The notes under the pieces were generated by a model, which worked only from the letters and a program-made list of their open reading frames with translations, did no database searches and was not told the origin of the DNA. DNA of 64,000 bases from an uncultured bacterium (GTDB taxonomy: Bacteria; Bacteroidota; Bacteroidia; Bacteroidales; Muribaculaceae), in the NCBI GenBank assembly GCA_905214715.1, contig CAJMMT010000002.1, forward strand, positions 124,001 to 188,000, given 5' to 3'. Positions within the stretch are counted from its first letter, which is position 1, and the number at the start of each line of letters is the position of its first letter. The translations under genes and the position numbers were made by a program. This document shows positions 47,155-56,912 of the stretch, piece after piece.

Positions 47155-49152
47155 ATGACATCTCGTTTAACAATCCTTATTGTTGTCTCATGCTTCCTTC
47201 CGGGTTTGATAGAAGCGGCAGAACGACAAGACACAGCATCACACCAATTGCAGGAAATCGTGGTTACAGCCCGACAGCCGAACCGCGACATAATACCTGT
47301 GCAGACTCTCTCCGGAGAGGAACTGCACAGGCTCAACAGCAACAGTGTCGCCGATGCGTTGCGTTACTTTTCCGGAGTACAGGTAAAAGACTATGGTGGC
47401 GTAGGGGGAATAAAGACCGTAAACATCCGCTCTATGGGCACAAACCACACGGGCGTGGTGTACGACGGCGTGGAACTCGGCAACGCTCAGAACGGACAGA
47501 TAGACCTCGGACAATTCTCCCTCGACAATATCGAGGCGCTGTCGCTCTATAACGGTCAGAAAAGCGAGATTCTGCAACCGGCAAAAGATTTCGGTTCGGC
47601 CGGAACAATCTATATGAAGACACGCACTCCCGTCTTCAATGAAGGGGAAACCTATCATGCCCGCTTCACGGTCAGAACCGGATCGTTCGACTTATTGAAT
47701 CCCTCGGCTTTGATGGAACTCAAACTGAGCGACCGTGTAACTGCTTCGCTGAGCGCCGAATGGGTTAATTCAAGCGGTAAATATAAATTCCGTTACCGAC
47801 GTGTCAATCCTCTCGGGGAACTTGCATACGACACCACGGCAGTCAGGCAGAACGGAGATATCAATGCCACACGAATAGAATTGAACACATACGGAACCCT
47901 CAATTCAGGTTCGTGGACATTCAAAGCCTACAATTATAATTCCGAAAGAGGTGTCCCGGGTGCTATCGTAAATAACGTGTGGCGTAGGGGCGAGAGAATC
48001 TGGGACACCAACTCGTTCGTGCAAGGCCGTTATACCGGTTTTTTCGGGAAATTCACAACTCTGAACAATATCAAATACGCTTTTTATCGTACACATTACG
48101 TAAATAACGATGACAAGCAGATAAAAATCGACAACCTGTACAGACAGAAAGAAATCTATTTTTCATCGGCCAATGAATATGAGATTCTTGACACATGGAG
48201 AGTTTCAGCAAGTTATGATTTCATGTGGAACGCCCTCGACGCCGATGTATATGGCTTTGTCAAACCCGACCGTATTTCACAATATGTCTCCGTGGCCACG
48301 GCACTGAATTTTGACCGGATCAAACTTCAGGCAAGCGCGTTGGGCACTTTTATACACGACAGGATAGTAGGCCAGCAGGCGCCTTCCGACAAACATGTGT
48401 TCTCGCCGGCTGTATTTGTTAACGGCTATCCGTTGCGGAACAAGGATTTTTCAATAAGGGCATTCTACAAGAAATCTTTCAGGATGCCGACTTTCAACGA
48501 CCTCTATTATGCCGACATGGGCAATTCTCTTCTGTCGCCCGAACGTGTTACGCAATATAATGTCGGACTCCTGTACGATCATAACGCATCCTCATTTATC
48601 GCCAATGCCAGACTGAGTGCCGATGTCTATTACAATAAAGTGAAAGACAAGATTGTGGCCTATCCGAAGGGTCAGCAGTTCCGCTGGACTATGCTGAATC
48701 TCGGGCTTGTAGACATTCGCGGTGTGGACGTTACCGGTCTGATAACGATAAACCCGGCCAAGGATCTGTATCTGACCGTCAGGGGTCAATATACATTCCA
48801 GCGTGCGATAGACGTAACCAACCCCGCCGACAATTATTACAGGGACCAGATTCCTTACATACCGCGTCATTCAGGAGCCGCCGTCGCCAACGCGCAATGG
48901 CGTGGATGGAGTCTGAATTATTCATGGATATATGTGGGGGAAAGATATAATCAGCAAGAGAATATCCGGTATAACTATACCCAACCCTGGTATACGTCGG
49001 ATTTGTCGTTAAGCAAGGATTTCAGATTAGGGAAAATAAGTCTGAGAGGTTTGATAGAAGTCAACAATCTGTTCAGTCAGGATTACGACGTTATACTCAA
49101 CTACCCTATGCCTAAACGCAATTACAGGTTCACCGTAACCGTAGAGATATGA
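47155..49152 (+). CDS. btuB: TonB-dependent outer membrane receptor, BtuB-like
   Basis: 665 residues with a signal sequence (LIVVSCFLPGLIEAAE). The plug domain begins with LQEIVVTAR (TonB box region) and has ADALRYFSGVQVKDYGGVGG and VNIRSMG; a 22-strand-type barrel ends in NYRFTVTVEI. The cobalamin riboswitch in front and the BtuG-like gene behind it point to import of B12 or related corrinoids through the outer membrane with TonB energy. The size is near that of E. coli BtuB (about 610). The next gene overlaps by four bases. Other TonB substrates are less likely given the riboswitch. Confidence 0.9.
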   Translation: MTSRLTILIVVSCFLPGLIEAAERQDTASHQLQEIVVTARQPNRDIIPVQTLSGEELHRLNSNSVADALRYFSGVQVKDYGGVGGIKTVNIRSMGTNHTGVVYDGVELGNAQNGQIDLGQFSLDNIEALSLYNGQKSEILQPAKDFGSAGTIYMKTRTPVFNEGETYHARFTVRTGSFDLLNPSALMELKLSDRVTASLSAEWVNSSGKYKFRYRRVNPLGELAYDTTAVRQNGDINATRIELNTYGTLNSGSWTFKAYNYNSERGVPGAIVNNVWRRGERIWDTNSFVQGRYTGFFGKFTTLNNIKYAFYRTHYVNNDDKQIKIDNLYRQKEIYFSSANEYEILDTWRVSASYDFMWNALDADVYGFVKPDRISQYVSVATALNFDRIKLQASALGTFIHDRIVGQQAPSDKHVFSPAVFVNGYPLRNKDFSIRAFYKKSFRMPTFNDLYYADMGNSLLSPERVTQYNVGLLYDHNASSFIANARLSADVYYNKVKDKIVAYPKGQQFRWTMLNLGLVDIRGVDVTGLITINPAKDLYLTVRGQYTFQRAIDVTNPADNYYRDQIPYIPRHSGAAVANAQWRGWSLNYSWIYVGERYNQQENIRYNYTQPWYTSDLSLSKDFRLGKISLRGLIEVNNLFSQDYDVILNYPMPKRNYRFTVTVEI

Positions 49153-50300
49153 ATATCAAACAGTTTTTCTTATATTTTCTGTCGCTCCTGATGGTAACCA
49201 CAAGTTGTCGTGAAGACGAACTTGTGGTTCCAACGGAGTATGAAATAATAGGAGATGAAAAACATGATGGCTCTATCCGGGGATTTTATCTCGTAAATGA
49301 GGGCAACATGGGGTCGAACAAATGTACTCTCGACTTCTACGATTATCTCACAGGACTGTATTCAAGAAACTTTTACGCCGAGAAAAATCCCAACGTGATA
49401 AAGGAACTTGGAGATGTCGGCAACGACATTGGAATCTATGGCGGCAAATTATATGTAGTGGTAAACTGCTCGCATAAAGTGGAGGTCCTCGACGCCCGTT
49501 CCGGCATCAGGATCGGACAGATAGACATTCCCAACTGCCGATATGTGCGGTTCCATCGTGGAAAGGCATACGTAAGTTCATATGTAGGTCCGGTTCTGAT
49601 CGATCCCAACGCCACGAAAGGAGCCGTTTATGAGGTCGACACTTTGTCGCTTGCCGTAACCCGTAAAGTATCGGTCGGGTATCAGCCTGAGGAGATGGAG
49701 GTTGTAGACGATTATATGTATGTCGCCAACTCCGGGGGATATCGTGCCCCGAATTACGACAACACCGTCTCCGTAATCCAGATGGTCGATTTCAAACAGG
49801 TCCAGCAGATTCCGGTGGGAATTAACCTGCATCGGCTTAAAAAGGATAAATACAACAAGCTTTGGGTAACATCCCGTGGCGATTATCAGTATCGGCCCTC
49901 CCGGCTTTATGTAATGCAGAAGAAACCGGGATTCAATCAGATGGTGGTTACCGACACCATACCTGTGGCATGCTCCAACATGGCCTTCTTCGGAGACTAT
50001 ATGTATTACTACGCTACGGAATGGAACAACTACACCGCCTCCAACACTATCAGTTACGGCAAAATTGACATACGCACCAAAAAGGTCGTGTCGCATAACT
50101 TCATAACCGACGGGACCGAGAAGGAGATAACGATACCTTACGGCATAGCCGTTCACCCTGAAACCGGCGATATTTTCGTAACCGATGCCAAGAACTATGT
50201 TTCATCGGGCACCCTTTACTGTTTCACTCCCGACGGCCGCAAGAAGTGGAGCGTCAGGACCGGAGATATTCCGGCGCACATAACTTTCCTGCACAAATGA
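49149..50300 (+). CDS. btuG: BtuG-like surface beta-propeller lipoprotein (DUF5074/YncE-like)
   Basis: 383 residues with a lipoprotein signal (FLSLLMVTTSC, cysteine near residue 20) followed by acidic residues (REDEL) that suit a surface-export signal of Bacteroidota lipoproteins. The rest is a YncE-like propeller with repeated blades (GGKLYVVVNCSHKVEVLDA, DYMYVANSGGY, DIFVTDAKNYVSSGTLY). In B. thetaiotaomicron, BtuG is a propeller lipoprotein next to BtuB that binds B12 very tightly and passes it to BtuB. This gene has the same fold, the same neighbour and a B12 riboswitch. The assignment is by context and fold, not by binding residues. Confidence 0.82.
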   Translation: MNIKQFFLYFLSLLMVTTSCREDELVVPTEYEIIGDEKHDGSIRGFYLVNEGNMGSNKCTLDFYDYLTGLYSRNFYAEKNPNVIKELGDVGNDIGIYGGKLYVVVNCSHKVEVLDARSGIRIGQIDIPNCRYVRFHRGKAYVSSYVGPVLIDPNATKGAVYEVDTLSLAVTRKVSVGYQPEEMEVVDDYMYVANSGGYRAPNYDNTVSVIQMVDFKQVQQIPVGINLHRLKKDKYNKLWVTSRGDYQYRPSRLYVMQKKPGFNQMVVTDTIPVACSNMAFFGDYMYYYATEWNNYTASNTISYGKIDIRTKKVVSHNFITDGTEKEITIPYGIAVHPETGDIFVTDAKNYVSSGTLYCFTPDGRKKWSVRTGDIPAHITFLHK

Positions 50301-51490
50301 AAAAAACGATTGTCATTTCTTTTTTACCCCTGCTCCTTGCAGGCTGCGACTCCGATATTCCGATGGTTAACCTTGGAATCGACGAGGTATATTATATACC
50401 GCGTATGTCGAAGCTGCCGTTAGAGTCGGCATTGTCAGGCGAAGGGTATGTCTGGAAAGTAAACGGAGAGACTGTGTCGACCGACCGTCGCTATATCTTT
50501 ATAGCGCAGGATGAAGGCGTTTACAATCTCACGTTCGATATTATCGATGACAACACCCCGTATCATTTCGACTTTACGATAACCGTACTTCACGAGGAGG
50601 TGGAATATTCTCCTTATATCTCGAAGGTCTACGAATATTGTCCGGCTCCGGGGCAGTTCGTCAACGAGATGCCGCGATATGAGGATGGCGATACTTATGC
50701 CGATATTCTACAGAAAACCGAAGAGTCGATATCGGGAACCAACGACATAATGATAACCCTCGGCGGCTACGGAGGTTACGTTACTTTCGGATTTGACCAT
50801 ACCGTGATAAACGTACCCGGCGAATATGATTTCCGGATATGGGGAAACTGTTTTTACGAGCTGCTTCAACCCGAAAAGAAAGGGGGGTCCGCCGAACCGG
50901 GTATAGTGATGGTCAGCTATGATAGGAACTGCAACGGCATTCCCGACGACGAGTGGTATGAACTCGCCGGCAGCGAATATCACTCCGCCGCGACCCGACA
51001 CGGATACAGTATAACATATCGGCGTCCCGACCCGAACCGGCAGATAACAGCAGACGAGGACAACAGTCTCGACGACATATACTACATCCCCTGGTCTGAC
51101 AACATCGGCAACAGTGGATTCTTGGCGAAAAACATATTCCATAACCAGGAATATTATCCCAAATGGGTTAAGAGCGATTCCATGAGTTTCAACGGTTCCC
51201 TTCTGGCACCGAATGCTGAAGATATCAGCGGATATGGTTCATATTACGTATTATACAGTTATCCCTGGGGATATGTCGACAATCATCCCAACGAATATGC
51301 CGACCTGAATTCTTTCGACATTTCCCGGGCGGTCGATTCCGACGGCAATCCGGTGTCGCTGCCGGGAGTGGATTTCATAAGGGTCTACACCGGAGTTAAC
51401 CAATACTGCGGCTGGCTCGGAGAAACCTCCACCGAACTAAGCCGCGCCCAGGACCTGCACATCGAATTACCGGGATTACCGAATCCATAA
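50297..51490 (+). CDS. Cell-surface lipoprotein of the cobalamin operon
   Basis: 397 residues from the ATG at 50297 (MKKTIVISFLPLLLAGC), chosen because it gives a clean lipoprotein signal with the lipid cysteine at 17 and overlaps the previous stop by four bases. An Ig/PKD-like unit comes first (YVWKVNGETVSTDRRYIFIAQDEGVYNL), then a beta-rich domain with DYDRNCNGIPDDEWYEL-like residues (SYDRNCNGIPDDEWYELAGS), a possible calcium loop. Similar proteins are found beside BtuB/BtuG genes in gut Bacteroides. Exact job unknown; a part in surface B12 capture is likely by context. Confidence 0.75.
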   Translation: MKKTIVISFLPLLLAGCDSDIPMVNLGIDEVYYIPRMSKLPLESALSGEGYVWKVNGETVSTDRRYIFIAQDEGVYNLTFDIIDDNTPYHFDFTITVLHEEVEYSPYISKVYEYCPAPGQFVNEMPRYEDGDTYADILQKTEESISGTNDIMITLGGYGGYVTFGFDHTVINVPGEYDFRIWGNCFYELLQPEKKGGSAEPGIVMVSYDRNCNGIPDDEWYELAGSEYHSAATRHGYSITYRRPDPNRQITADEDNSLDDIYYIPWSDNIGNSGFLAKNIFHNQEYYPKWVKSDSMSFNGSLLAPNAEDISGYGSYYVLYSYPWGYVDNHPNEYADLNSFDISRAVDSDGNPVSLPGVDFIRVYTGVNQYCGWLGETSTELSRAQDLHIELPGLPNP

Positions 51491-51518
51491 ATTTAACCTT
51501 TTAATTAACAACCTATTT

Positions 51519-54500
51519 ATGAAAACAAAGCTACTTTCATTGGCTGTCGGGTTGTCGTTTCTAACGGCAATCGCACATCCGATAGACTTTGGCAAAATCC
51601 GGAACTGGACCGGAACCGGACCCAACAAGGCGGCCTTGGTAATCCAGTACAATGGAGACACCTATGGCTCTGACGCTTACGTTTGGGGCTATCGTTGGGA
51701 AAATGGCGAACAGCCGTCGGGCGAAACAATGATGAAGGCGATATGTGCCAATTCCTCGCGTCTATCCATGCTCACCCAATATACAGGCAGCATGGGCAGC
51801 ACTTTGTGTGGTGTCGGATACAGCCTTAATCAGGAAATACTGAAACATCTGTTTTTCAACTTCGACAAAGCCAAAGAGTTTGAATTCATAAACTTTGACT
51901 ACTATCACGTCAACTCGTTCATGGGTCAGACCGAGGCTCCCGGAGACAATGCTCCTGCCCTCGCCCAGGAAGCTATCGGCAAGGCTATTGCCGGCTCGCA
52001 TTACATTCAGCATCCTTTCGATTATGGAACTTACGGATATCCTGCCTATGATTATGATTGCTGGGACATAGACGAAGAAACAGAATCGATTGGCGGCATT
52101 TCCACTTATGAGCCCAAATGGTTATCCGCCTGGTATGAGGGTTATTGGAGCTATTGGTGCGCCAATAATCCTACTCAAGACTGGATGTATTCCGGCTCCG
52201 GATTTACCGGCAGAACGTTGGTAGACGGCTCTGTAGATGGCTGGAGTTTCACTCAGTTCGAAAGCGCGATGGTCGGAGGAATGGGTGAAGGAATCGCACC
52301 CTGCGAGGATGGTGATATCATATATATGCCGGCTTCCCTTAACGGCAACCGCATGGATTTCGGTCGTTGCGAGAGATCTATCGGGGAAGGGACATCCTCT
52401 TTGCCTTTGATTGTGAAATTCGGTGATAACCGTAAAATAGACAACGTAGTGCTGACCCTGAATTTCAACTCGGAATTACCCTCGGCGCAAAGCATACTTC
52501 AACTTCTGGCAACAGACCCTGCATTCTCTTATGCGGAATCGACCTTAAGCATTGATGCCGATGGCGACGGTATATTCAACAATGCAGGTTCCGATGCCAA
52601 AGCCTCCGGCGAATGGACGCTGACAGAATATGAAGACTGTCTGCTTCTGTCGTGCGACCCTGAGGCTGTTCCGGAATACCTGCTCTATCTGCCCACCATA
52701 GGCAGCGTTGGTGCGACCATACCCGATGAGATGACTTTCGCACTTTCCGACGACAGCAATTTCATTCCTGTTTTCGTACAGCGTGCCGAATCATATGATG
52801 CCATCAATTATACCTGGTATCGACGCACGGATGATGTTCAGACCACAACCAGTAATTCAAGCGACATAGTAAAATCCATCTCCTCTTCTGCTTCTACATT
52901 CGGTCAGTTGACTTACACCGGAACCAAAGCTGGAGACCTTTACATCCACGTCAGAGTGCGTACCGGCAAGGGTGCTTCCTATTCTTTCAGTAATAGATGT
53001 CATTTCACACTCCTGCCACCTGAGATTCCGATTGAAAGCGTAGAATTTGCAAATGCCTCTATCGACGCCCCGCTCAATTCGAAAATTGAAAACGAGATAA
53101 CTATCCTGCCTGAAAATGCCACATACACCGCTTTGACTTACAAGTCAAGCGACACGAAGGTGGCTACGGCAAACGCTACCGCATTCAGGACTACCAAAAC
53201 ACCTGGTGCCGCTACAATCACTGTCTCGTCAACTTGGAATCCTGAGGTATCATCATCTTTCGATGTTGTTTCCGCTTTGCGTCATCCTGTAACCGACTTT
53301 GCTATAAAAGATGTGGAAGGAGACGTAATTACCCTGAATCCCAAACAAATGATAGGCATTATCGCGGATGTCTATCCCATGGATGCCGATATTCCTGACT
53401 TCAATGTTACTATCGAAGGTAACGGTTCGGTGAAAGAGGAACTTATCGCTTCCATGTATAAGGTCAACTATTGGGACGAAAACAATACCCGTATCCAGTT
53501 CTATGAACTCAGCGGCCACCGTCCCGGCGAGTGCAGGATCACTCTAACCTCGACCGACGGTAGCGATGTTTCAAAGACCTATACAGTCAAGGTAGAGGAG
53601 CAGGATCGCACCCCGCTTGAAAATGGTTATACCGAGGGTACTCTGATGCTTAACGAGGAATGGTTCGGCCATACTAACGGCGGCATGAACTATATCACCC
53701 CAGAGGGCGATATGATGTATCAGGTCTATGAACGTGAGAATCCCGGTATGTCGTTCGGTTGTACATCACAGTACGGCACTATCTGGGCTGATAAACTCAT
53801 CGTGGTTTCCAAACAGGCTGTCGATGCCGGCGATCCTCTTCCCGGCGGCGGACGCGTGGTTGTTGCCGATGCCAGGACTCTCAAACGCATAGGCTCTATC
53901 GACGACCTTATGTTTGGCGATGAGACAAAGAGTGTCGATGGCCGTGCTGTGGTAGGAGCCACTCCCGATAAAGTATATGTCGGCACCTCCAACGGTATTT
54001 ATATCGTAGACCTCGATAATATAAGAATTACAGGCAAGATTACTGACTTCGATGAATCCGGTTCCGCCGGGTCTGATCTTTATTCAGGCCAGATAGGAGA
54101 CCTGGTTCATGCCGGAAAATATGTCTTCGGCATCAAGCAATCTACCGGTGCGTTCGCTATCGATACCGAGACTGACCGTATTGTCAAAAACTATCCTATG
54201 ACTACCGTGCAAGGTATCACACAGACTGCGGATGGCAATGTATGGGTAGCTTCGGTTGTCGATGGATGTGCCCGTTTCACATGTATCGATCCGCAAACTC
54301 TTGATGAAGTAGAGGACATGAGTGTTACTATGCCTGCTACCATAACACCTCCAACATGTTCATGGGGCGCATGGCGCAACACTCCTTTTGTCGGTAGCCA
54401 CACCCGCAATACAATCTGGTTCTCTGTAGGTGGCGGTATTGCAGGCGGCTCTTCGAAAGATAAGTATTATGGCTGGGAGGTCGGTTCAGACCCCAACGAT

Positions 54501-55295
54501 CTGAAGCCAGTATTCGATATGGGTGAGGCTAATCTTATCGGATCAAACTCACGTGTGAAACAGAAGACCTATGGTACCTTGCGTTACGATGAGCGTTCTG
54601 GTGAACTGATAGTCATGACGACAGAAGATAGTGCTTCAGGTCATTATCGCTACAACTGGACACATTTCGTGAATCCCGAGACCGGAGAAATCATGCGCAC
54701 TATCGCGCTTAGACCCTACTACTGGTTCCAGGCCTTCCCTATCTTCCCCGACAAGCACAATGCTGAAATCGGTCTTGAAGACATCGAAATCGACGTACGC
54801 GACGCCGAAAAGGTTATAGACCTCTCCGAACTCGTTTCCGATAAGGATAATGTCGATGCCAATATACGGCTCTCTCTCGTCGACACACCCGAGCTCATGA
54901 CCGAAGGCGCCGATACCGAACCTCATGCCGCCGTATCGCTCGACGGTCTCGATCTCACCGTTTCGCCCAAGTCCGCCGGCACACACTACTTCACTCTCGC
55001 CGCCGAATCAAACGGCCGCGTCGTAACAAAGACAATAGGTGTCAATGTCTCCGACATATCTTCCGGCGTATCTCTCGCTCCGGGCGACAACCGCTCTGTG
55101 GCTTGCGACGGTCAGCGTCTCACCATCTCCGGTTTCAACGGCTCTGACTTCCGTATCTTCGATGCTTCGGGTCGTCTCGTCGCTACATTCACCGTCGATG
55201 CCGACAGCTACCTCTTCGACTTCGGTTCACACTGCGGAGCATATGTAGTGGCTTCCGACAATGGATTCAGCACCAAAGTATTCATTTCAAAATGA
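51519..55295 (+). CDS. Large T9SS-type beta-propeller protein of the cobalamin operon
   Basis: 1,258 residues with a Sec signal but no lipobox (MKTKLLSLAVGLSFLTAIAHP). Residues about 20-300 form a domain opening with IRNWTGTGPNKAALVIQYN and VWGYRW that I cannot name with certainty. Then come a calcium-type loop (DADGDGIFNN), Ig-like units (about 420-690, SVEFANASIDAPLNSK), a BtuG-like propeller (about 704-1085, TSNGIYIVDLDN) and an Ig/cadherin-like unit. The C-terminus has FRIFDASGRLVATF and a final strand KVFISK, like a type IX sorting tail. It begins 28 bases after the lipoprotein gene with no promoter, so it is under the riboswitch. Confidence 0.8.
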   Translation: MKTKLLSLAVGLSFLTAIAHPIDFGKIRNWTGTGPNKAALVIQYNGDTYGSDAYVWGYRWENGEQPSGETMMKAICANSSRLSMLTQYTGSMGSTLCGVGYSLNQEILKHLFFNFDKAKEFEFINFDYYHVNSFMGQTEAPGDNAPALAQEAIGKAIAGSHYIQHPFDYGTYGYPAYDYDCWDIDEETESIGGISTYEPKWLSAWYEGYWSYWCANNPTQDWMYSGSGFTGRTLVDGSVDGWSFTQFESAMVGGMGEGIAPCEDGDIIYMPASLNGNRMDFGRCERSIGEGTSSLPLIVKFGDNRKIDNVVLTLNFNSELPSAQSILQLLATDPAFSYAESTLSIDADGDGIFNNAGSDAKASGEWTLTEYEDCLLLSCDPEAVPEYLLYLPTIGSVGATIPDEMTFALSDDSNFIPVFVQRAESYDAINYTWYRRTDDVQTTTSNSSDIVKSISSSASTFGQLTYTGTKAGDLYIHVRVRTGKGASYSFSNRCHFTLLPPEIPIESVEFANASIDAPLNSKIENEITILPENATYTALTYKSSDTKVATANATAFRTTKTPGAATITVSSTWNPEVSSSFDVVSALRHPVTDFAIKDVEGDVITLNPKQMIGIIADVYPMDADIPDFNVTIEGNGSVKEELIASMYKVNYWDENNTRIQFYELSGHRPGECRITLTSTDGSDVSKTYTVKVEEQDRTPLENGYTEGTLMLNEEWFGHTNGGMNYITPEGDMMYQVYERENPGMSFGCTSQYGTIWADKLIVVSKQAVDAGDPLPGGGRVVVADARTLKRIGSIDDLMFGDETKSVDGRAVVGATPDKVYVGTSNGIYIVDLDNIRITGKITDFDESGSAGSDLYSGQIGDLVHAGKYVFGIKQSTGAFAIDTETDRIVKNYPMTTVQGITQTADGNVWVASVVDGCARFTCIDPQTLDEVEDMSVTMPATITPPTCSWGAWRNTPFVGSHTRNTIWFSVGGGIAGGSSKDKYYGWEVGSDPNDLKPVFDMGEANLIGSNSRVKQKTYGTLRYDERSGELIVMTTEDSASGHYRYNWTHFVNPETGEIMRTIALRPYYWFQAFPIFPDKHNAEIGLEDIEIDVRDAEKVIDLSELVSDKDNVDANIRLSLVDTPELMTEGADTEPHAAVSLDGLDLTVSPKSAGTHYFTLAAESNGRVVTKTIGVNVSDISSGVSLAPGDNRSVACDGQRLTISGFNGSDFRIFDASGRLVATFTVDADSYLFDFGSHCGAYVVASDNGFSTKVFISK

Positions 55296-56701
55296 ATCTG
55301 AAATCTCTTTTAATACCCGTTTTCCTGACGGCGATGGCTCCGGCCGTCGCCGCTCAGGAATCCGATTATACCCAAGGTATAATCTGGGTCAATGAAGACT
55401 GGTACGGCCATCAGAATTCCACGGTCAACTATCTCTTGCCCGACGACCCGGACGGCGAGTACTGGAAATACCGTATTGTCCAGGCTGAGAATCCGGGCAA
55501 GGAACTCGGATGCACAAACCAGTATGGCGCGCTGTGGCACGACCGTCTATATCTGATAGCCAAGCAGGAGAAAGATCCGGGTGCGACAATTACAGGCGGA
55601 CGAATCACCGTCTGCGATGCCAAGACAATGAAGATACTCCATCAGCAGAATCTTATCGACCCGTCGGGCGCTCAATGCGACGGTCGCGGTTTTCTCGGCG
55701 TCGACGAGCACAAGGGATACATTTCCACCAGTAACGGAGTATGGATCTTCGACCTCGACGATTACACCGTTACCGGTCAGGTCAAGGGTTCGGCTAATCC
55801 GAATGCCGGAGGCGATAACGACAAACCCAATACCGACCCTACCGGATCGCTCTACCACGGACAGTCAGGCATGATGGTCTCGGCTGCCGGAAAGGTATTT
55901 GTCGCTCACCAGCAATACGGTCTTCTTGTGGTAGACCCCGCGGAAGACGAAGTGGTGGAAGTTCTCTCGATGGATATCGTACAGCAGGGTGCCGGAATAG
56001 GCTCGATTGTGAAGTCAAAGGATGGCTACCTATGGCTTTCCATCGCAAAAAATCTTCAGGGCACCGGAGCTTTCCTTAATTATATAGTCCGTGTTGACCC
56101 GGAGACTCTCGATTATGAGATAGTGGATATTCCGGAAGGGATGTATCCCCCTTCCAATTCATGGTACGCCTGGACTCCCGATGCTTTCGTGGCATCGACG
56201 GTCCAGAACTGTCTCTATTGGAAAGGAGGTCCCAACCGCTGGTTTACCGGAACCAAGATCTATAAATTCGATTGCGACACACGTCAACAATCGCTCTTTA
56301 TCGACTTGGAAGAAGAGGGAGCCAACTGGAAAATTTACGGTTGCGCACTCGGAGTACATCCTGTAACCGACGAACTCTACATGGCTTTATATCATGAATT
56401 CGGAACTCCGACATACATAACACGCCGTTACTCTCCCCAAGGCGAGAAAATACGCGACTATGACATGATAATGAACTACTGGTTCCCGTCGCTTCCCCTG
56501 TTCCCGCAGGCAAATGGAGGCGGAGACTCGGGTATCACCTCTAATGAGATATCAAACGACGATGGCCTCGGCACAATCTACAATCTGCAAGGCTATCCGG
56601 TAAAAACAAATATCCAAAAAGGAAATAAAGATGGTCTGCCACCGGGAATATACATCTGGAAAGGCAGAAACGCCACCCGAAAATTCCAAATCCGCCACTA
56701 A
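55292..56701 (+). CDS. T9SS-type beta-propeller protein of the cobalamin operon (second)
   Basis: 469 residues: a signal sequence (LLIPVFLTAMAPAVAAQ), a propeller of about 370 residues, and a tail with YNLQGYPVKTN, LPPGIYIWKG and FQIRH. The propeller is clearly a paralogue of the one in the preceding gene: VNEDWYGHQNSTVNYLLP against LNEEWFGHTNGGMNYITP, LGCTNQYGALW against FGCTSQYGTIW, and TSNGVWIFDLDDYTVTG against TSNGIYIVDLDNIRITG. Coupled to the previous gene by an ATGA overlap; last gene of the operon. Confidence 0.82.
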   Translation: MNLKSLLIPVFLTAMAPAVAAQESDYTQGIIWVNEDWYGHQNSTVNYLLPDDPDGEYWKYRIVQAENPGKELGCTNQYGALWHDRLYLIAKQEKDPGATITGGRITVCDAKTMKILHQQNLIDPSGAQCDGRGFLGVDEHKGYISTSNGVWIFDLDDYTVTGQVKGSANPNAGGDNDKPNTDPTGSLYHGQSGMMVSAAGKVFVAHQQYGLLVVDPAEDEVVEVLSMDIVQQGAGIGSIVKSKDGYLWLSIAKNLQGTGAFLNYIVRVDPETLDYEIVDIPEGMYPPSNSWYAWTPDAFVASTVQNCLYWKGGPNRWFTGTKIYKFDCDTRQQSLFIDLEEEGANWKIYGCALGVHPVTDELYMALYHEFGTPTYITRRYSPQGEKIRDYDMIMNYWFPSLPLFPQANGGGDSGITSNEISNDDGLGTIYNLQGYPVKTNIQKGNKDGLPPGIYIWKGRNATRKFQIRH

Positions 56702-56706
56702 CCGCC

Positions 56707-56737
56707 CAGGCCGTGTCAATCCAACAGACACGGCCTG
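56707..56737 (+). terminator. Terminator of the cobalamin operon
   Basis: CAGGCCGTGTC and its exact inverse with a nine-base loop, followed by TTATTT, six bases after the last stop codon. Confidence 0.88.
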
Positions 56738-56751
56738 TTATTTAAAACCCC

Positions 56752-56823
56752 TCCAACAACTCCCATTACTCATATTACTCCCATTACTCCTATCACTCAT
56801 ATTACTCCAATAATTCCGATAAT
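56752..56823. repeat. Eight 9-base tandem units (TCCCATTAC type)
   Basis: The units TCCAACAAC, TCCCATTAC, TCATATTAC, TCCCATTAC, TCCTATCAC, TCATATTAC, TCCAATAAT and TCCGATAAT follow without gaps, behind the cobalamin operon terminator. Confidence 0.85.
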
Positions 56824-56912
56824 TTAAAAACTATACCACCGGAAACCGCGTTTTAAATTATAGGGGCTTATCCCTTTACCTTCTTATAGAATAATTTTTA
56901 CCGACAACTTAT

